The notes beneath the pieces are model-generated. The model was given only the letters and a program-made list of their open reading frames with translations, was not told the origin of the DNA and did not search any database. Shown in pieces: positions 1 through 10,206 of a stretch of 64,000 nt of DNA. The DNA lies in NCBI GenBank assembly GCA_900323505.1, contig OOIN01000018.1, positions 620,001 to 684,000 on the forward strand, written 5' to 3'. The stretch's first letter is position 1; every line of letters starts with the position of its first letter. A program made the translations under genes and the position numbers. Source of the stretch: Ustilago trichophora. Taxonomy: Eukaryota; Basidiomycota; Ustilaginomycetes; Ustilaginales; Ustilaginaceae.

Positions 1-2016
1 TGCTTTTTCTGCTTGCTCTCGTTCCAAGCGTGCCTTTGCCTCCCTCTCTCGTCGACGGCGACGGACCCAGGCCATTCCTGAGCCGTCATCCTCTTCGTCC
101 TCTTCTGCTTCCACGTAGGCTGAGAGACCCTTATAGTCCGAGGTGTTGGGCGTAGTGGCTAGCGAAGGAGGACCGCTTCCACCAAGACTGCGACGAGAAG
201 CCTCGCGGGCTAGACCTGCAAAGCCCCACTCGTTGAATTCGGGCTCATTTTGGATTGGCAGATCGTTGACACGACGAGCACGGATCTTGGTGCCGTCCGG
301 AAGAGTGACCATTCCTGTACCTCCAGGACGCGCCAGTCGGATGAGTTCCCTCTTGCGGGCGCGTTCGTCCTCGTCACCGGAGCTGATGGCACCGGTGCGG
401 CTACGAGAGCGTCGACGCGAGTGTGAAGACTTGCGCTTGGCCTTGGAGCCTGAAGCACCTCCTCGGCCACGCTCTTCCTCGTCGTTTTCGGACGCTGCTC
501 TGCGTCCCATGTCGGTACCGAAGCCGTCCGAGAGACTGCCGTTACTCTTGCGGCGAAGGCTGTGGCCATCCTCGGATCGGTCATCGGCATCGCCCGCACT
601 GTGGCCGCTGATACTGTTGGTCTTGGAATGGCGACGTCGGCTGCTCTTGCTCGTGTAGTACTGCGGCTTGAAGAGGGCGGAAGGCATACCCATGAGGTAC
701 CATTTACCCTTCATTGACTTGGCGTCTTCGTCACTGCCGTAGTCCGAGTCGGTGGCATCCGATTCATCCGAATCCTCGATAAGAGCCGAAGTGCCATTCA
801 TGCCTCCGAGCATAGGTGGAGCCGATGTAGGAGTGGGAAGGGGTGCGAAACGGATGCGAGGAGACTTGATCTCGGCTGTCTCGGAGCTGACAGCGAGGGG
901 AGGAGGCTGGAGTGCCTTGTCTGAGGGTGAAGTAGGCAAGTTGCTGCTGCCGAGGCTGGTGGTGGATTGACCGACCGAACTCATGCTGGGTACGGAATCC
1001 TGCGATTCGAAACGCTTCTCATCGAGCGGTGGTCGGGAGAGGTCCTGCGCCGAACTGCCAAAGCTGGAGCCACGAAGCGTACTTGGCTTGATACTGATGG
1101 AGCCACTGACCAGAGCCTGTGCTGCGGCCATGCTGCGACGTGTGTTGATGATGGCATTGAGCGCTGCGAGTTCTTCTGGATCCATAGGTTCATCGGTGGG
1201 AGAGGAGCTGACACTACCATCAGGTTGCGAAGATGGCTTTCTGCCAGAGCCATTGTGTGCGCCCCCCTGGCTGGTGATGTTGGTGGCATTGCTGCGGGAG
1301 CCACGGAGAGAAGAGCTGGTTGCTCGATCGTGCTGCTTGCTGGTGCCCTCGTTGTCGCTGTCACTGTCGTGTGCTGAGCGTCTGGACGAGATGGATGAAG
1401 TTGCTGATTTTGGTAGCTCTGAGGAGGAGGAAGGTCGAATGCGCTTGCGATCGTTGGAGGCAACGGCTGTGCTGGGAAGGATGGAAGCGCCACCGCTGCC
1501 ATGACCCCAACCGGCCATCATAGCCATCTGTGCGTTGAAATTGAGATCGCCGAGACCAAGGAGGAGCGCCTTCTTGGGGATACCCCAGATCTTTTCGTCA
1601 TCTTTGCTCTTTGCCTTTTCACGCTCGCGTTCTCGTTCCTTTTCACGCTCGCGTGCACGCTCTCGTTCCTTTTCTCGCTCCTTGCGGGAGGGTACTGCGG
1701 GTATGTGTGTGACGACGGGTGCTGCTGCTGTGGAAGCGCCAGCAATGATGGCAGGATTGGCGTAGATGACGCCCGAGTATGGACGTTTGCGGGAGTTGAT
1801 GAGGATTGAAGAGCGAGGATAGAGGTTGGAGGGAAAGGAAGGCGAAGTGGAGAGGCTGTGAGGTTGGGAGGCGGGATCGAGATCTAGGCTGGTAGCGCGA
1901 GCATGCTGGACAATTGGGAAGCTACCCGAAGGCGAGGAAGCGGATCGAATGGCCTGAGGAACGCTAAATTCGTTGGTGTGTTGCAAGACGGGGGCGGTGT
2001 TGGTGGTGGACAGCAT
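1..2016 (-). CDS. Ser-rich conserved hypothetical protein, N-terminal 672 residues (3' end outside window)
   Basis: The minus frame is open without a stop from an ATG at 2016 to the left edge, so the gene is partial. The protein is Ser/Arg-rich and low in complexity. A highly charged Arg/Glu/Lys stretch (about residues 108-140, probably helical) leads into a conserved-looking block IWGIPKKALLLGLGDL (about 141-156) followed by a Met/Gly/His-rich segment. Later parts carry many SR, RRR and acidic patches, and the last residues before the edge are again charged and coiled-coil-like. I do not recognise the family; a nuclear or signalling scaffold is conceivable but not shown. The frame also stays open for about 100 codons upstream of this ATG with no other Met, so an upstream coding exon cannot be excluded. 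No intron is needed inside the window. Confidence 0.7.
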   Translation of the reverse strand, partial: MLSTTNTAPVLQHTNEFSVPQAIRSASSPSGSFPIVQHARATSLDLDPASQPHSLSTSPSFPSNLYPRSSILINSRKRPYSGVIYANPAIIAGASTAAAPVVTHIPAVPSRKEREKERERAREREKEREREREKAKSKDDEKIWGIPKKALLLGLGDLNFNAQMAMMAGWGHGSGGASILPSTAVASNDRKRIRPSSSSELPKSATSSISSRRSAHDSDSDNEGTSKQHDRATSSSLRGSRSNATNITSQGGAHNGSGRKPSSQPDGSVSSSPTDEPMDPEELAALNAIINTRRSMAAAQALVSGSISIKPSTLRGSSFGSSAQDLSRPPLDEKRFESQDSVPSMSSVGQSTTSLGSSNLPTSPSDKALQPPPLAVSSETAEIKSPRIRFAPLPTPTSAPPMLGGMNGTSALIEDSDESDATDSDYGSDEDAKSMKGKWYLMGMPSALFKPQYYTSKSSRRRHSKTNSISGHSAGDADDRSEDGHSLRRKSNGSLSDGFGTDMGRRAASENDEEERGRGGASGSKAKRKSSHSRRRSRSRTGAISSGDEDERARKRELIRLARPGGTGMVTLPDGTKIRARRVNDLPIQNEPEFNEWGFAGLAREASRRSLGGSGPPSLATTPNTSDYKGLSAYVEAEEDEEDDGSGMAWVRRRRREREAKARLEREQAEKA

Positions 2017-2725
2017 GACTGTCGGGATGTGCGAATGCGATCGGAAGAGATGTAGCTCGATCGACCAGTCACCTGAGTCGTTTGGTTGATCCGATGCAGA
2101 TGGTGTGAGCAGTCGAACGGAGCTTCCGATGTCGATTACGGATGTGGATATGGATAAGCAAGTATGTCGGATAAGCCGGAAGCCAGAGATTCGAGTGAAA
2201 CAGGGAACGAGAAAGTGCGATGTTGAGCTTGCTACGAGTTCGAGGTGCGGGACTGCTTGCTTGCTAGATTGGAGCCAAGGGAAAGGTCGATCGAAGTGAC
2301 CAGCGGGTAGTATTGGATGACCAGGCTAATAGTGGAGATGATGATGGTAGCAGCCGTGTAATGTGTCTGCTTCTACAGTAGGGCTATACTATCGGTAGCT
2401 GTTGCTCGTCGATGAAATGTACGGATTAGAGAGTGTAGATATGGTTGAGAGTGAGGAGAACGAGAGAGCGGAAAGCTTGAAGGACAAGGCGAGGAGAGGA
2501 CGGGATGAGAGCGTGAGAGGCAACGAGGTGTGGAGCACTCAAACAAAATTAGGCGAGAAAGGTGAGAAAGCGAGCAAAAAAAAACCAACAAGAGGGCCCA
2601 GACAAGCCTGTGCTGTGTTGCGCTGAGTTTTGTGTGGTGTGGGTTGAAACAAGAGAGAGCTCAGCTTTGATGCTGTGTTGCGGTCGCACTCGCGGTTGTG
2701 AGAGCTCGAGCTTGAGCTTGAGCTG

Positions 2726-2762
2726 TGTGCTGTGCTGTGCTGTGCTGTGCTGTGCTGTGCTG
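2726..2762. repeat. TGTGC pentanucleotide microsatellite
   Basis: About seven perfect tandem copies of TGTGC, directly preceded by three copies of a CTTGAG hexamer (about 2708-2723). Intergenic; no function visible. Confidence 0.85.
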
Positions 2763-4174
2763 TGGTGGGGAATGTGTGGTGACTTGCAGATAGACACCAA
2801 ATAAATATCAAAATAAAAATAAATAAAGTAGAAACGAAAGTCGTCTGCGAGCTGCAGCTTCGGTGAACCCTGAACAATTTTTACAGAAGAATAATGGCAA
2901 GTTGAGAAATTGGCTGTGCTGACGTTGATTGTCGTTACGCCCACTTTCCTTTTTCTTTTCAGCTTTCAAAAGTGTCCGGTGAGAGTGGGTCCATGCAGGA
3001 GCAGAAGCGGGTCTCGAAATACTGTAGTGCAAGACAACAAAAGAAAAATAAAAAAAGGGAAGGCTAGACTCGGATGGGAGAGTGGAGAAAAGCCCGAATC
3101 TGGGCTACTGTAGAAGGCTTTTTGGGTCTCACTCTCACCATAGTGCGCGCGCGGTGACCGAAGTTATGTGCAGTCCCGAGGCGAGGTCACTCTGTGAGGA
3201 GGCCATGGGAACAAAGGAGCCGTCACAAAAGCACATTTTGCACGTACGATGTTGGACGCGCGAGTATAAGCTTGAGCCTTGGTCATTGCGGCGACGTCTC
3301 TTTCATAAGTTGCATTTGTGAGCAACCATGGCAGTGCAGTGCAGTGCAGCGCAGCGCAGTAAAATTGTAGTTGGCTAGAAGATTCGTTGAGCCCGAGTGT
3401 GAGAATACCAAGGTGGGTCGTTGATCAGACAAAAAGAAGAAGATCGACGTGGGTTGTGCTCTCTGACTCGGAAACTGCACTACTAATTGCACACAGCATC
3501 TATATGCTATTCCGTGTCAGCACCGTCGGTAACTTGAGCATGCGTCGGATCGTCCGGGTCGTTTCGGGAGCGGCTGTGAGAAAAGCTCACCAGACTCGGG
3601 CACTCCCAGACTCCCATCCTCGTAGCTTTGCTACATGTCCCTCTCTTGCTCCTTCGATCGTCACAGGCAACGAGTGGGTTACGCTTATAACAAGATCCAC
3701 ACTAGCCAAGTCCAGATTTGGCAGATTCATCTAATTGTATACATTTTTTTTCTTACCCACACGCGACCCAGAGAAGTGTTTGCTTGTAGACAAAGGGGTC
3801 TTGAGCAAGAGAAGCGCACACACCCAACTTATCGCAAATGTGCTGCTGCCGCTGCTGCTGCTGCAATCCTCAAGGAGGCTGTGCAAACACTCGAGGTGTG
3901 ATTGTGATACTGTAAAGAGTCGGATGATCTTCGCTGGCTGGGCGCTAATCGGACCCTAACCGAGGAGTGGCAGGCTTTGTGCTCAGTGCACCTCAAAGGA
4001 CAGAGTACAGTAGTCACGTTCCGCTTTTGAAGTGAAAGAGCAGAATTGCGAGCCAGAACGCGTCGCAACCTGCAGCTGTGATGCGCCTTTTCTGTCTTTG
4101 TTGCGAAAAGTCTTGGCAGCAGCAGCAGCGTTTCCACGGAGACAAAATATCATTCACACACAGCAGACACAGAG

Positions 4175-5015
4175 TACAGTATAGTACAGTAATTGGAGTC
4201 TTTCAGCGGCTGTGTCGGCTCTTTGATTCCGCTTGCCATGACAGATTCTGCTGTCATCCGACAGATCTTTGCAGAAGATATCAGATTGGCCGTGATGCGG
4301 CCTCTACGACAGTACTTGCACATTGCAAGTGGCAACAGACATGATGCTAATCAGCCGCGGACCTCTTGGGGCATTTTTACGAAAAAATCAAAAAAAAAAA
4401 AAAAATCAAAAAAATCTTTTGTACACTTTTGCACACGATCCGTGTTCCCAATCATTTACGTACACCCTCTACACGTGCGCCGTTACTGTAGCCTTACCTC
4501 TGTCTCCTCGACCACCGCCACAATGGGATTTCTGTTATCATACGACGGACACTGCGGCATACGATACAATACAGTACAGTACGCTACATGCCTTTGTTCG
4601 GCGACAATGCCAAGAAGTGCCACACACCACACACCGCACAGTCTGCGGTGACTCGACGGCGCGAAACGACCCTGAGCTCAAGGGGCGACGCGCGAGCCGC
4701 CATCCGCTCGCCATGGTCTCGATATCTACGCTAGTTAGTTAATGCGTGCCTGCACATCGCATGCGCCAAGACCAATTCCATCCCCTATGCAAATCACTCG
4801 CACCCTCTCAAGATTGCTTCCCCCGCAGCTTTCAACTCGCAGTCGTATTCCAGGGTAAACTACTTATGCTCAACACTACAGTAGCATCTCGTCTGCCTGC
4901 TTCTGAGGTTCAGGCCCGAAGATCATTACGCACGCTACGCAAGCTGCAATGGGGCGATCTGACACAGTGTAAAGCGGACAATTCCAGAACACAAATGCCA
5001 AAATACTGTACTGTA
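4175..5015. promoter_or_regulatory. Cluster of TACAGTA/TACTGTA motifs upstream of the amidase
   Basis: Copies at 4175-4181, 4185-4191, about 4485, 4570-4576, 4575-4581, about 4877, 5004-5010 and 5009-5015, several overlapping as tandem pairs. The motif is TAC-W-GTA, an inverted repeat around one A/T base, compatible with a dimeric DNA-binding protein. The regulatory role is an inference from clustering and intergenic placement only. Confidence 0.35.
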
Positions 5016-5742
5016 TATTGCCGAAAAGGGAGAATCACGATCACGAAAACTGACTCTGATACCACAGCAGCTGTGTTTCTGTCACCACCTCAACAGCGCA
5101 CGTTCCGCAAGATTCCAGTCGCTACCGACGGAGCTATGCCGTCACTTACCGTCGGGTGCCTCGTTTCTTCGCCCTCTTAAGCCGCCGTTGTTCCAGCACG
5201 ATGCGGGGCTGACACGACATCATCGACGTATCTCGTGCACAGGTTTCACATTGCAAACGGAAACCAAGGTTCAAGCTGGTAGCATCATCGTGTGAGCCCA
5301 AGGTTTGGTGGAATGCGGGGTAGAACCTTCGTGTTTCCGGTTAGCTCTTGATTTTTTATTTTTTTTTCTGAAACACATCGAGGCACGCAAGAGAAAAGCC
5401 ACACTAATCGAGAAGCCGGTCATCGCCGATACGACACTCTATTGGAAACAGGGTTTAACACCGATCCCGATGCATGGTCGGCCACTTGCTCGGCAATATA
5501 CTGTCCAGGGTCTCTATTTTGCACGGGCCAAGGCAAAAGCTTCGAATGGCATTATCTGGCCAACAAGGCCCCGGAGCATGAACCCTGCCGGCTGCCAAGA
5601 CCCTTGCCCCGGACATACAGTATCCTTGCCCCGCTCTTGTTATCTGTCTTCCGAGCTCTCTCCCCCTTGCTACTTTGACCACCATCATCTTGCCACGACA
5701 GCCGGGCTTTGCGTGAACCAATATCATTTCGGCGACACCACA

Positions 5743-7737
5743 ATGCCTGCCCAATCCAACTACGAGGCGTGCAACACATGGCAAGAGATTGTTGCCGAGC
5801 ATCGCAAAACCATCCAGTTGCCTCCCAACACCGTCTCAGATGACCCTCGGCTGACCGAATGGAATCACAAGGCCAACCAGAACTATGCTTCGCCCTCCAA
5901 TGACAAGGCTGGGCCTTCGCTTGCGTCGCTGCTTCAACACGAGTCCACCCAACGTATCTGGAGCTCCGAGCTCGATTCGACTCTCGATGGTCTCGACGCG
6001 ACAGGCATTGTTGAGCTGACACGTTCTGGAAAAGTCTCGGTGCAAGACGTCACCCGGCACTTTGTCAAGCGCGCCTCGATCGTCCAACAGGCCACCAACT
6101 GCCTTTCGCACTTCTTTCCGGAAGAAGCCATGGAGAGGGCCAAGCAGCTCGACGACAAACGCAGTCAGTATGAAAGAGAAGGACGACTCGACCAGCTCGG
6201 CCATCTCTTTGGCCTTCCCATGAGCATCAAGGGTCACATGTCGTACAATCGACACGGCAATCAACGTGGCTTTGTATTCGATGTCCTGCCAGACCCTGCT
6301 TCTCACCCTCTGGTCCAACGCAACCTCACGCCACAGCAGCTTGAGCTTCTTGTTTCCACTCAAGGTGGCTACGTTAGTGAGAATCCCATCAACTCGGACA
6401 TTGCCTCGCTGCTGCTTCAGAACGATGCCGTCTTTGTGGGCAAGACTACCATGCCTCAAGGCGTCATGCATCTCGACACCACCAACAACCTTTACGGTCA
6501 GACGTTGAACCCACACAACCTCGCCCTCAGTCCCGGCGGCTCTAGTGGAGGCGAGAGCGCACTCATCGCTGGCGGTGGAAGCGCTCTCGGTGTAGGGTCC
6601 GACATTGGCGGTTCCATTCGTCAGCCAAGTGGTGTCTGTGGGCTGTATGGCTTGCGACCCACCACCCAGCGCCTGCCGTACGGAGGTGTCCGATCCACCA
6701 TGCCAGGACAAGAAGGCGTTGGCTCTTCCATCGGCCCCATGTCCCTCAGCTTCCGCGACATTGACCTGTTCATGTCGAGCCTACTCAATCACCAGACACG
6801 GCCTTGGGAATGGGATCACGCAACCTTGCCCACACCCTGGCGCAAAGTCGACAGTCTTCTTTCCGACACCGGCAATTCGTGGCAGACCAAGCCCATCGTG
6901 GTAGGCGTCATGATGGAGGACGGTGTTGTCCGACCCACCACTCCCGTTCGGCGAGCTCTTAGCCATTGGGTCGACAAGCTCCAAAGTGTCGCTGCTTCCG
7001 CAGGCGGTAGCAGTCTGCCTCGCATTGAGCTTCGACGATGGGACCCGCGCGATTTGCACCGACGTGCGTGGGATATGATCCGCTCGCTCTACTTTATGGA
7101 TTCGGGCAAAATGTTCCACCTGCTCGCCAAGGCTACTGGCGAGCCTTTGCTGCCTTTAACCCAATTCATCCTCTCTGAGCCCTTCGTTCGTCCCGCAGCC
7201 GCCGATTTGGAAGCCGACCTTGCTGCTGCTAGCACAGGAAGCAGCAGCACACGCAAGCTGGACGAAATGTCGTACCTCGAGACGTGTGCCGCCGTGCGCG
7301 TTCGCGAAGCGTTCCGCAGAGAATACCTCAAGCAGTGGAACCAGCTGGGACTCGATTGCCTCCTCTGTCCCGTCATGTGCAATGTCGCTCCTCGTCCTGG
7401 CACCGTCAAGTATTGGAACTACACGGCGACTTTCAACCTTGTCGATTATCCCGGTGTAGTCTTCCCTTCCGGTCTCAAGGCGGACAGCAAACTGGATCGG
7501 GACTTTGAAGCGTCTCCTTCTTTGGAGAGAAAGCATGGATTTGGCTACTCGCCAAGGGATGGGTGGATGAGCGATTTTGACAAGGATAACACGGAAGAGT
7601 ACGAGCAGCATCGTGCCGTTTTTGACGGTGCCCCTATCGGTCTCCAGCTGATTGGGAGAAAGTACAGGGACGAAGAGCTGATCAAATCCGCAGAGCTTCT
7701 ACAGCACATTGTTGCCTCACACCACCAGCTAGCTTAG
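5743..7737 (+). CDS. Amidase signature family hydrolase
   Basis: A 664-residue intronless amidase of the Ser-cisSer-Lys type, hydrolysing a carboxamide to acid and ammonia; fungal relatives include acetamidases and fatty-acid-amide-hydrolase-like enzymes. The catalytic Lys is K163 in SIKGH, the cis-Ser is S267 in PGGSSGGES, and the nucleophile is S291 in GSDIGGSIRQP. The Gly/Ser-rich signature between them is intact and the length is normal for the FAAH-like branch. I chose the ATG at 5743 (CACAATGCC context) because the in-frame extension upstream is low in quality and begins without an ATG. There is no signal peptide, so it is probably cytosolic. TAC(A/T)GTA motifs occur upstream and downstream. 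The substrate cannot be told from sequence; the Lys-Gly-His after the catalytic Lys differs from the usual Lys-Asp. Confidence 0.88.
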   Translation: MPAQSNYEACNTWQEIVAEHRKTIQLPPNTVSDDPRLTEWNHKANQNYASPSNDKAGPSLASLLQHESTQRIWSSELDSTLDGLDATGIVELTRSGKVSVQDVTRHFVKRASIVQQATNCLSHFFPEEAMERAKQLDDKRSQYEREGRLDQLGHLFGLPMSIKGHMSYNRHGNQRGFVFDVLPDPASHPLVQRNLTPQQLELLVSTQGGYVSENPINSDIASLLLQNDAVFVGKTTMPQGVMHLDTTNNLYGQTLNPHNLALSPGGSSGGESALIAGGGSALGVGSDIGGSIRQPSGVCGLYGLRPTTQRLPYGGVRSTMPGQEGVGSSIGPMSLSFRDIDLFMSSLLNHQTRPWEWDHATLPTPWRKVDSLLSDTGNSWQTKPIVVGVMMEDGVVRPTTPVRRALSHWVDKLQSVAASAGGSSLPRIELRRWDPRDLHRRAWDMIRSLYFMDSGKMFHLLAKATGEPLLPLTQFILSEPFVRPAAADLEADLAAASTGSSSTRKLDEMSYLETCAAVRVREAFRREYLKQWNQLGLDCLLCPVMCNVAPRPGTVKYWNYTATFNLVDYPGVVFPSGLKADSKLDRDFEASPSLERKHGFGYSPRDGWMSDFDKDNTEEYEQHRAVFDGAPIGLQLIGRKYRDEELIKSAELLQHIVASHHQLA

Positions 7738-7860
7738 GGTTACCGATGTCTTGGCCTGCCATTACCTCGTGCGGAACCACACGTTCCTTGCAGTGAATGT
7801 TAACCTTGATCTCATGCTGCATGACGGTCCAGTGTGAATCGTAGAGATTTCCGCTTCGCG

Positions 7861-7877
7861 TACTGTACAGTACTGTA
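7861..7877. promoter_or_regulatory. Three overlapping TAC(A/T)GTA motifs
   Basis: The 17-mer TACTGTACAGTACTGTA contains three 7-mer motifs overlapping by two bases each, the densest occurrence in the window. It lies downstream of the amidase and 450 bp upstream of the GH43 gene. Function unknown. Confidence 0.35.
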
Positions 7878-8016
7878 TGTCTGATGGGGCATCGGCGAAT
7901 TACTGGTATTAATAGCCTTGGTGCCAAGAAAAATGGGCGTAGGAAAGATTGCCGAACGTTAGCGTCGGAAATTCGCCGTCGATCTGCGCGGGGTTCGTCG
8001 GGAAACCCCCACCCAC

Positions 8017-8018
<2 letters not shown>

Positions 8019-8082
<64 letters not shown>
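8019..8082. repeat. Poly(T) tract of about 64 bases
   Basis: An uninterrupted T homopolymer between the amidase and GH43 genes. Could be the poly(A) trace of a minus-strand retrocopy or a slippage product; no target duplication was found around it. Exact length is unreliable in any assembly. Confidence 0.85.
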
Positions 8083-8251
8083 CCTTTTGCGGCTATGCTT
8101 TCGAGTGTAACACGGTATGGAGTACAGTATGGAGCCCCGCATGATCGACCTCGAGGTTCGAGCGTCACGGTGCTGTACGAGATGTGGTAGAGATTTCCAA
8201 GCGAGGTCGTTGCTTAGACTTTTTCCATGACTGGAGTGAGACTGGATGGGA

Positions 8252-8259
8252 TATATAAA
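8252..8259 (+). promoter_or_regulatory. TATA box of the GH43 gene
   Basis: TATATAAA lies 77 bp upstream of the GH43 ATG at 8329, with a pyrimidine-rich probable start region between them. Confidence 0.6.
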
Positions 8260-8328
8260 CCAGATGTTTTGAGGGGATGCTGGTGAGAATTCGTCGTCAC
8301 TCTCAACTCATAACCATCGAGCATCAAG

Positions 8329-9486
8329 ATGTGGACCACTCTCAAGACAAGTTTTGTTGCCGCTTCTTTGGGGTTTTTGACAGCGTCTGGTGCTTTGGCT
8401 GGTCCTGTTCCGCGTGATTCTGGCGTAAGTAAAACGAATCTTTGGGCCGGCTTCCATCCTGATCTGCATGTTTTTGTGCTGACACCATTACATACTTGTG
8501 GAATTGGTTCACAGCTTGCTGCTCGAGACACCAACAGCTCGTATGTCGGGTACGCATTCTACTATTTCATCGGTAACTCTCCTGGTCAGGAAGAGATCTA
8601 TGCCGCCGTCTCGCGAGACAACACCCCCACCGCTTGGGATTTGATCAACTCGGGTTCGCCCATCTTGACCTCGAACGTGGGTACGCTTGGTGTTCGCGAT
8701 CCCAGCATTGTGCGTTCTTCCGATGGGACCAAGTTCTACCTGATCGCAACGGATCTCAACATTGGATCGGGTACCAGTTGGGGGGATGCGAGTCAGCGAG
8801 GATCTCGCAGTATTGTAGTTTGGGAGAGTAGCGATGATTTGAAGACTTGGTCGGAGGCAAGGCTTGTAGAGGTGATTGGCGAGGAAGCGGGTAGTGCTTG
8901 GGCTCCGGAAGCGCTTTGGAACGACCAGACGGGAATGTATGATGTCTATTTCAGTGCTCAGTTGTTCGATTCGAACGATACTGGACATACGGGAAGCTCG
9001 TACTACAGGATCATGAAGGCCAGCACCACCGACTTTACTTCTTTCAGCCCCGCAGAGGTGTACGTTGATCGTCAAGGCGATTCCGTTTTGGATATGACTT
9101 TCCTCCAAACCAATAATGGACTCTACAGATTCATCAAGAACGAAAACCCGACGTCGGACCCTCACCCTCTCACCGTCTACCAGGAGAAATCCGACGACGG
9201 TACAGTGGATGGCAACTGGACCAAGGTGACGGAAAACATTGGAGCTGGGGTTATCGGGGCTAATGAAGGCCCAACGGCATTTGTTGACATTGGTGATGCC
9301 AACAAGGCTTGGCTATGGGTCGACGAGTACAACGATCGCGGCTATGTCGCGTTTAACACGGAGAATGTCGGACAGGGATCGTGGACGTTCGACAGCAGTG
9401 CCGGAGAACCAAGCAACCACGCGCGTCATGGAACCATCATTCCGCTCAACCAGGCCCAGTACGACAACCTCCGTGCTCAAGTTTAA
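8329..9486 (+). CDS. Secreted glycoside hydrolase family 43 (arabinanase/arabinofuranosidase-like)
   Basis: Two exons, 8329-8424 and 8515-9486, give 355 residues. The intron (8425-8514, 90 bp) has a GTAAGT donor, a CTGAC branch site near 8479 and a CACAG acceptor. It is a multiple of three with no stop, so its retention would insert 30 residues. The N-terminus is a signal peptide (hydrophobic to about residue 24, then GPVPRD). GH43 five-bladed propeller hallmarks are the base Asp in VRDPSIV, the WAPEALW motif and the acid Glu in NEGPTAF. The enzyme probably attacks arabinan or arabinoxylan side chains in plant cell walls outside the cell. A TATA box stands 77 bp upstream. The GH10 xylanase about 6 kb downstream has a related role. 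The exact GH43 subfamily is not determined. Confidence 0.86.
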   Translation: MWTTLKTSFVAASLGFLTASGALAGPVPRDSGVSKTNLWAGFHPDLHVFVLTPLHTCGIGSQLAARDTNSSYVGYAFYYFIGNSPGQEEIYAAVSRDNTPTAWDLINSGSPILTSNVGTLGVRDPSIVRSSDGTKFYLIATDLNIGSGTSWGDASQRGSRSIVVWESSDDLKTWSEARLVEVIGEEAGSAWAPEALWNDQTGMYDVYFSAQLFDSNDTGHTGSSYYRIMKASTTDFTSFSPAEVYVDRQGDSVLDMTFLQTNNGLYRFIKNENPTSDPHPLTVYQEKSDDGTVDGNWTKVTENIGAGVIGANEGPTAFVDIGDANKAWLWVDEYNDRGYVAFNTENVGQGSWTFDSSAGEPSNHARHGTIIPLNQAQYDNLRAQV

Positions 9487-10206
9487 ACAAAACCAAAAGC
9501 CCACCAGCCACTATCTTTTTCCCTCCAAATGCAGCTTAAGAGAAGAGGAATGCTAAACAACGGAATCGATAAAAAAAACACAACAGAGAGAGGACAACAA
9601 GTGCATTTTGTGCCAGCTGCTTTGTGTGCTGTAGTGAGATTTGGCTTTGTGATGGTGGCGACCCAAAACAAAGATGCGAGGTGTCCACTGTTGACGTTTT
9701 AACCAGCCAGAGATCGACTTTCCTGCCATTTTTCTTTTCTTTTTCTTTTTTTTTTCTTTCTTACGAAACAGACGGACATGCGGGGTAAAGTCAATTTTAC
9801 CCGGAACCGCGGATGCTGGATCAGCTGCCCATGTCATGTCTTGCGTGTCTGCGGTCGACGTTCGATGTCGCAACAGAACCTTGTATGGCTTTGCCTGAGA
9901 ACAATGGTGGACACCCAACCGGTCAACTGTGGTAACAATGATGGTACAATCTGACAGATGGACCGGGAAGAGGTCTCTTTGAAGTCGAACCGAAAGGTTA
10001 CTCCGTTGGAGATAAACCTTTTGACAGTTCCAGAGAAGCGCCGGAGAGAGAGGGAACCCTGCGCAAGCTTGTCGTTCTTGAGTATTTATAACGCAGTCTT
10101 TTCCTTCTCCTCTTCCTCCTCCTCTTTGCCATCACTCGTGCCTTGACTCCATCAACATATTTCTGCGCATCTATAAGGGAGTACGCGCACCACCACTCAA
10201 ACAACC
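9487..10206. other. Intergenic region, nothing recognised
   Basis: Contains a T/C-rich stretch near 9725-9765 and the promoter of the monooxygenase with a TC-rich leader at 10100-10135. No gene or RNA recognised. Confidence 0.6.

Larger units (their letters stand above)
2017..5742. other. Long gene-free region with TAC(A/T)GTA motifs and simple repeats
   Basis: About 3.7 kb between two divergently oriented genes. Short open frames occur on both strands, but none has a convincing start, composition or domain. The region holds simple repeats (TGTGC pentamers near 2726-2762, GCAGT units near 3331-3358, an A-rich tract near 4381-4411) and at least 12 copies of TACTGTA/TACAGTA. It probably contains the promoters of the Ser-rich gene and the amidase. 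Confidence 0.6.
7738..8328. other. Intergenic region with motif triplet and poly(T) tract
   Basis: Holds three overlapping TAC(A/T)GTA copies at 7861-7877, a 64-base T run, a further motif copy near 8125, and the GH43 promoter with a clear TATA box. No gene seen. Confidence 0.7.

Noticed and set aside
5305..5742. 146-codon N-terminal extension of the amidase
   Set aside because: Begins without an ATG, crosses T-rich promoter-like DNA and has no protein character; the ATG at 5743 has good context and starts a normal-length enzyme.
7909..8168. Poly-Lys or poly-Phe frames over the T tract
   Set aside because: Translations of a homopolymer, not genes. The same applies to frames around 49886-50272.
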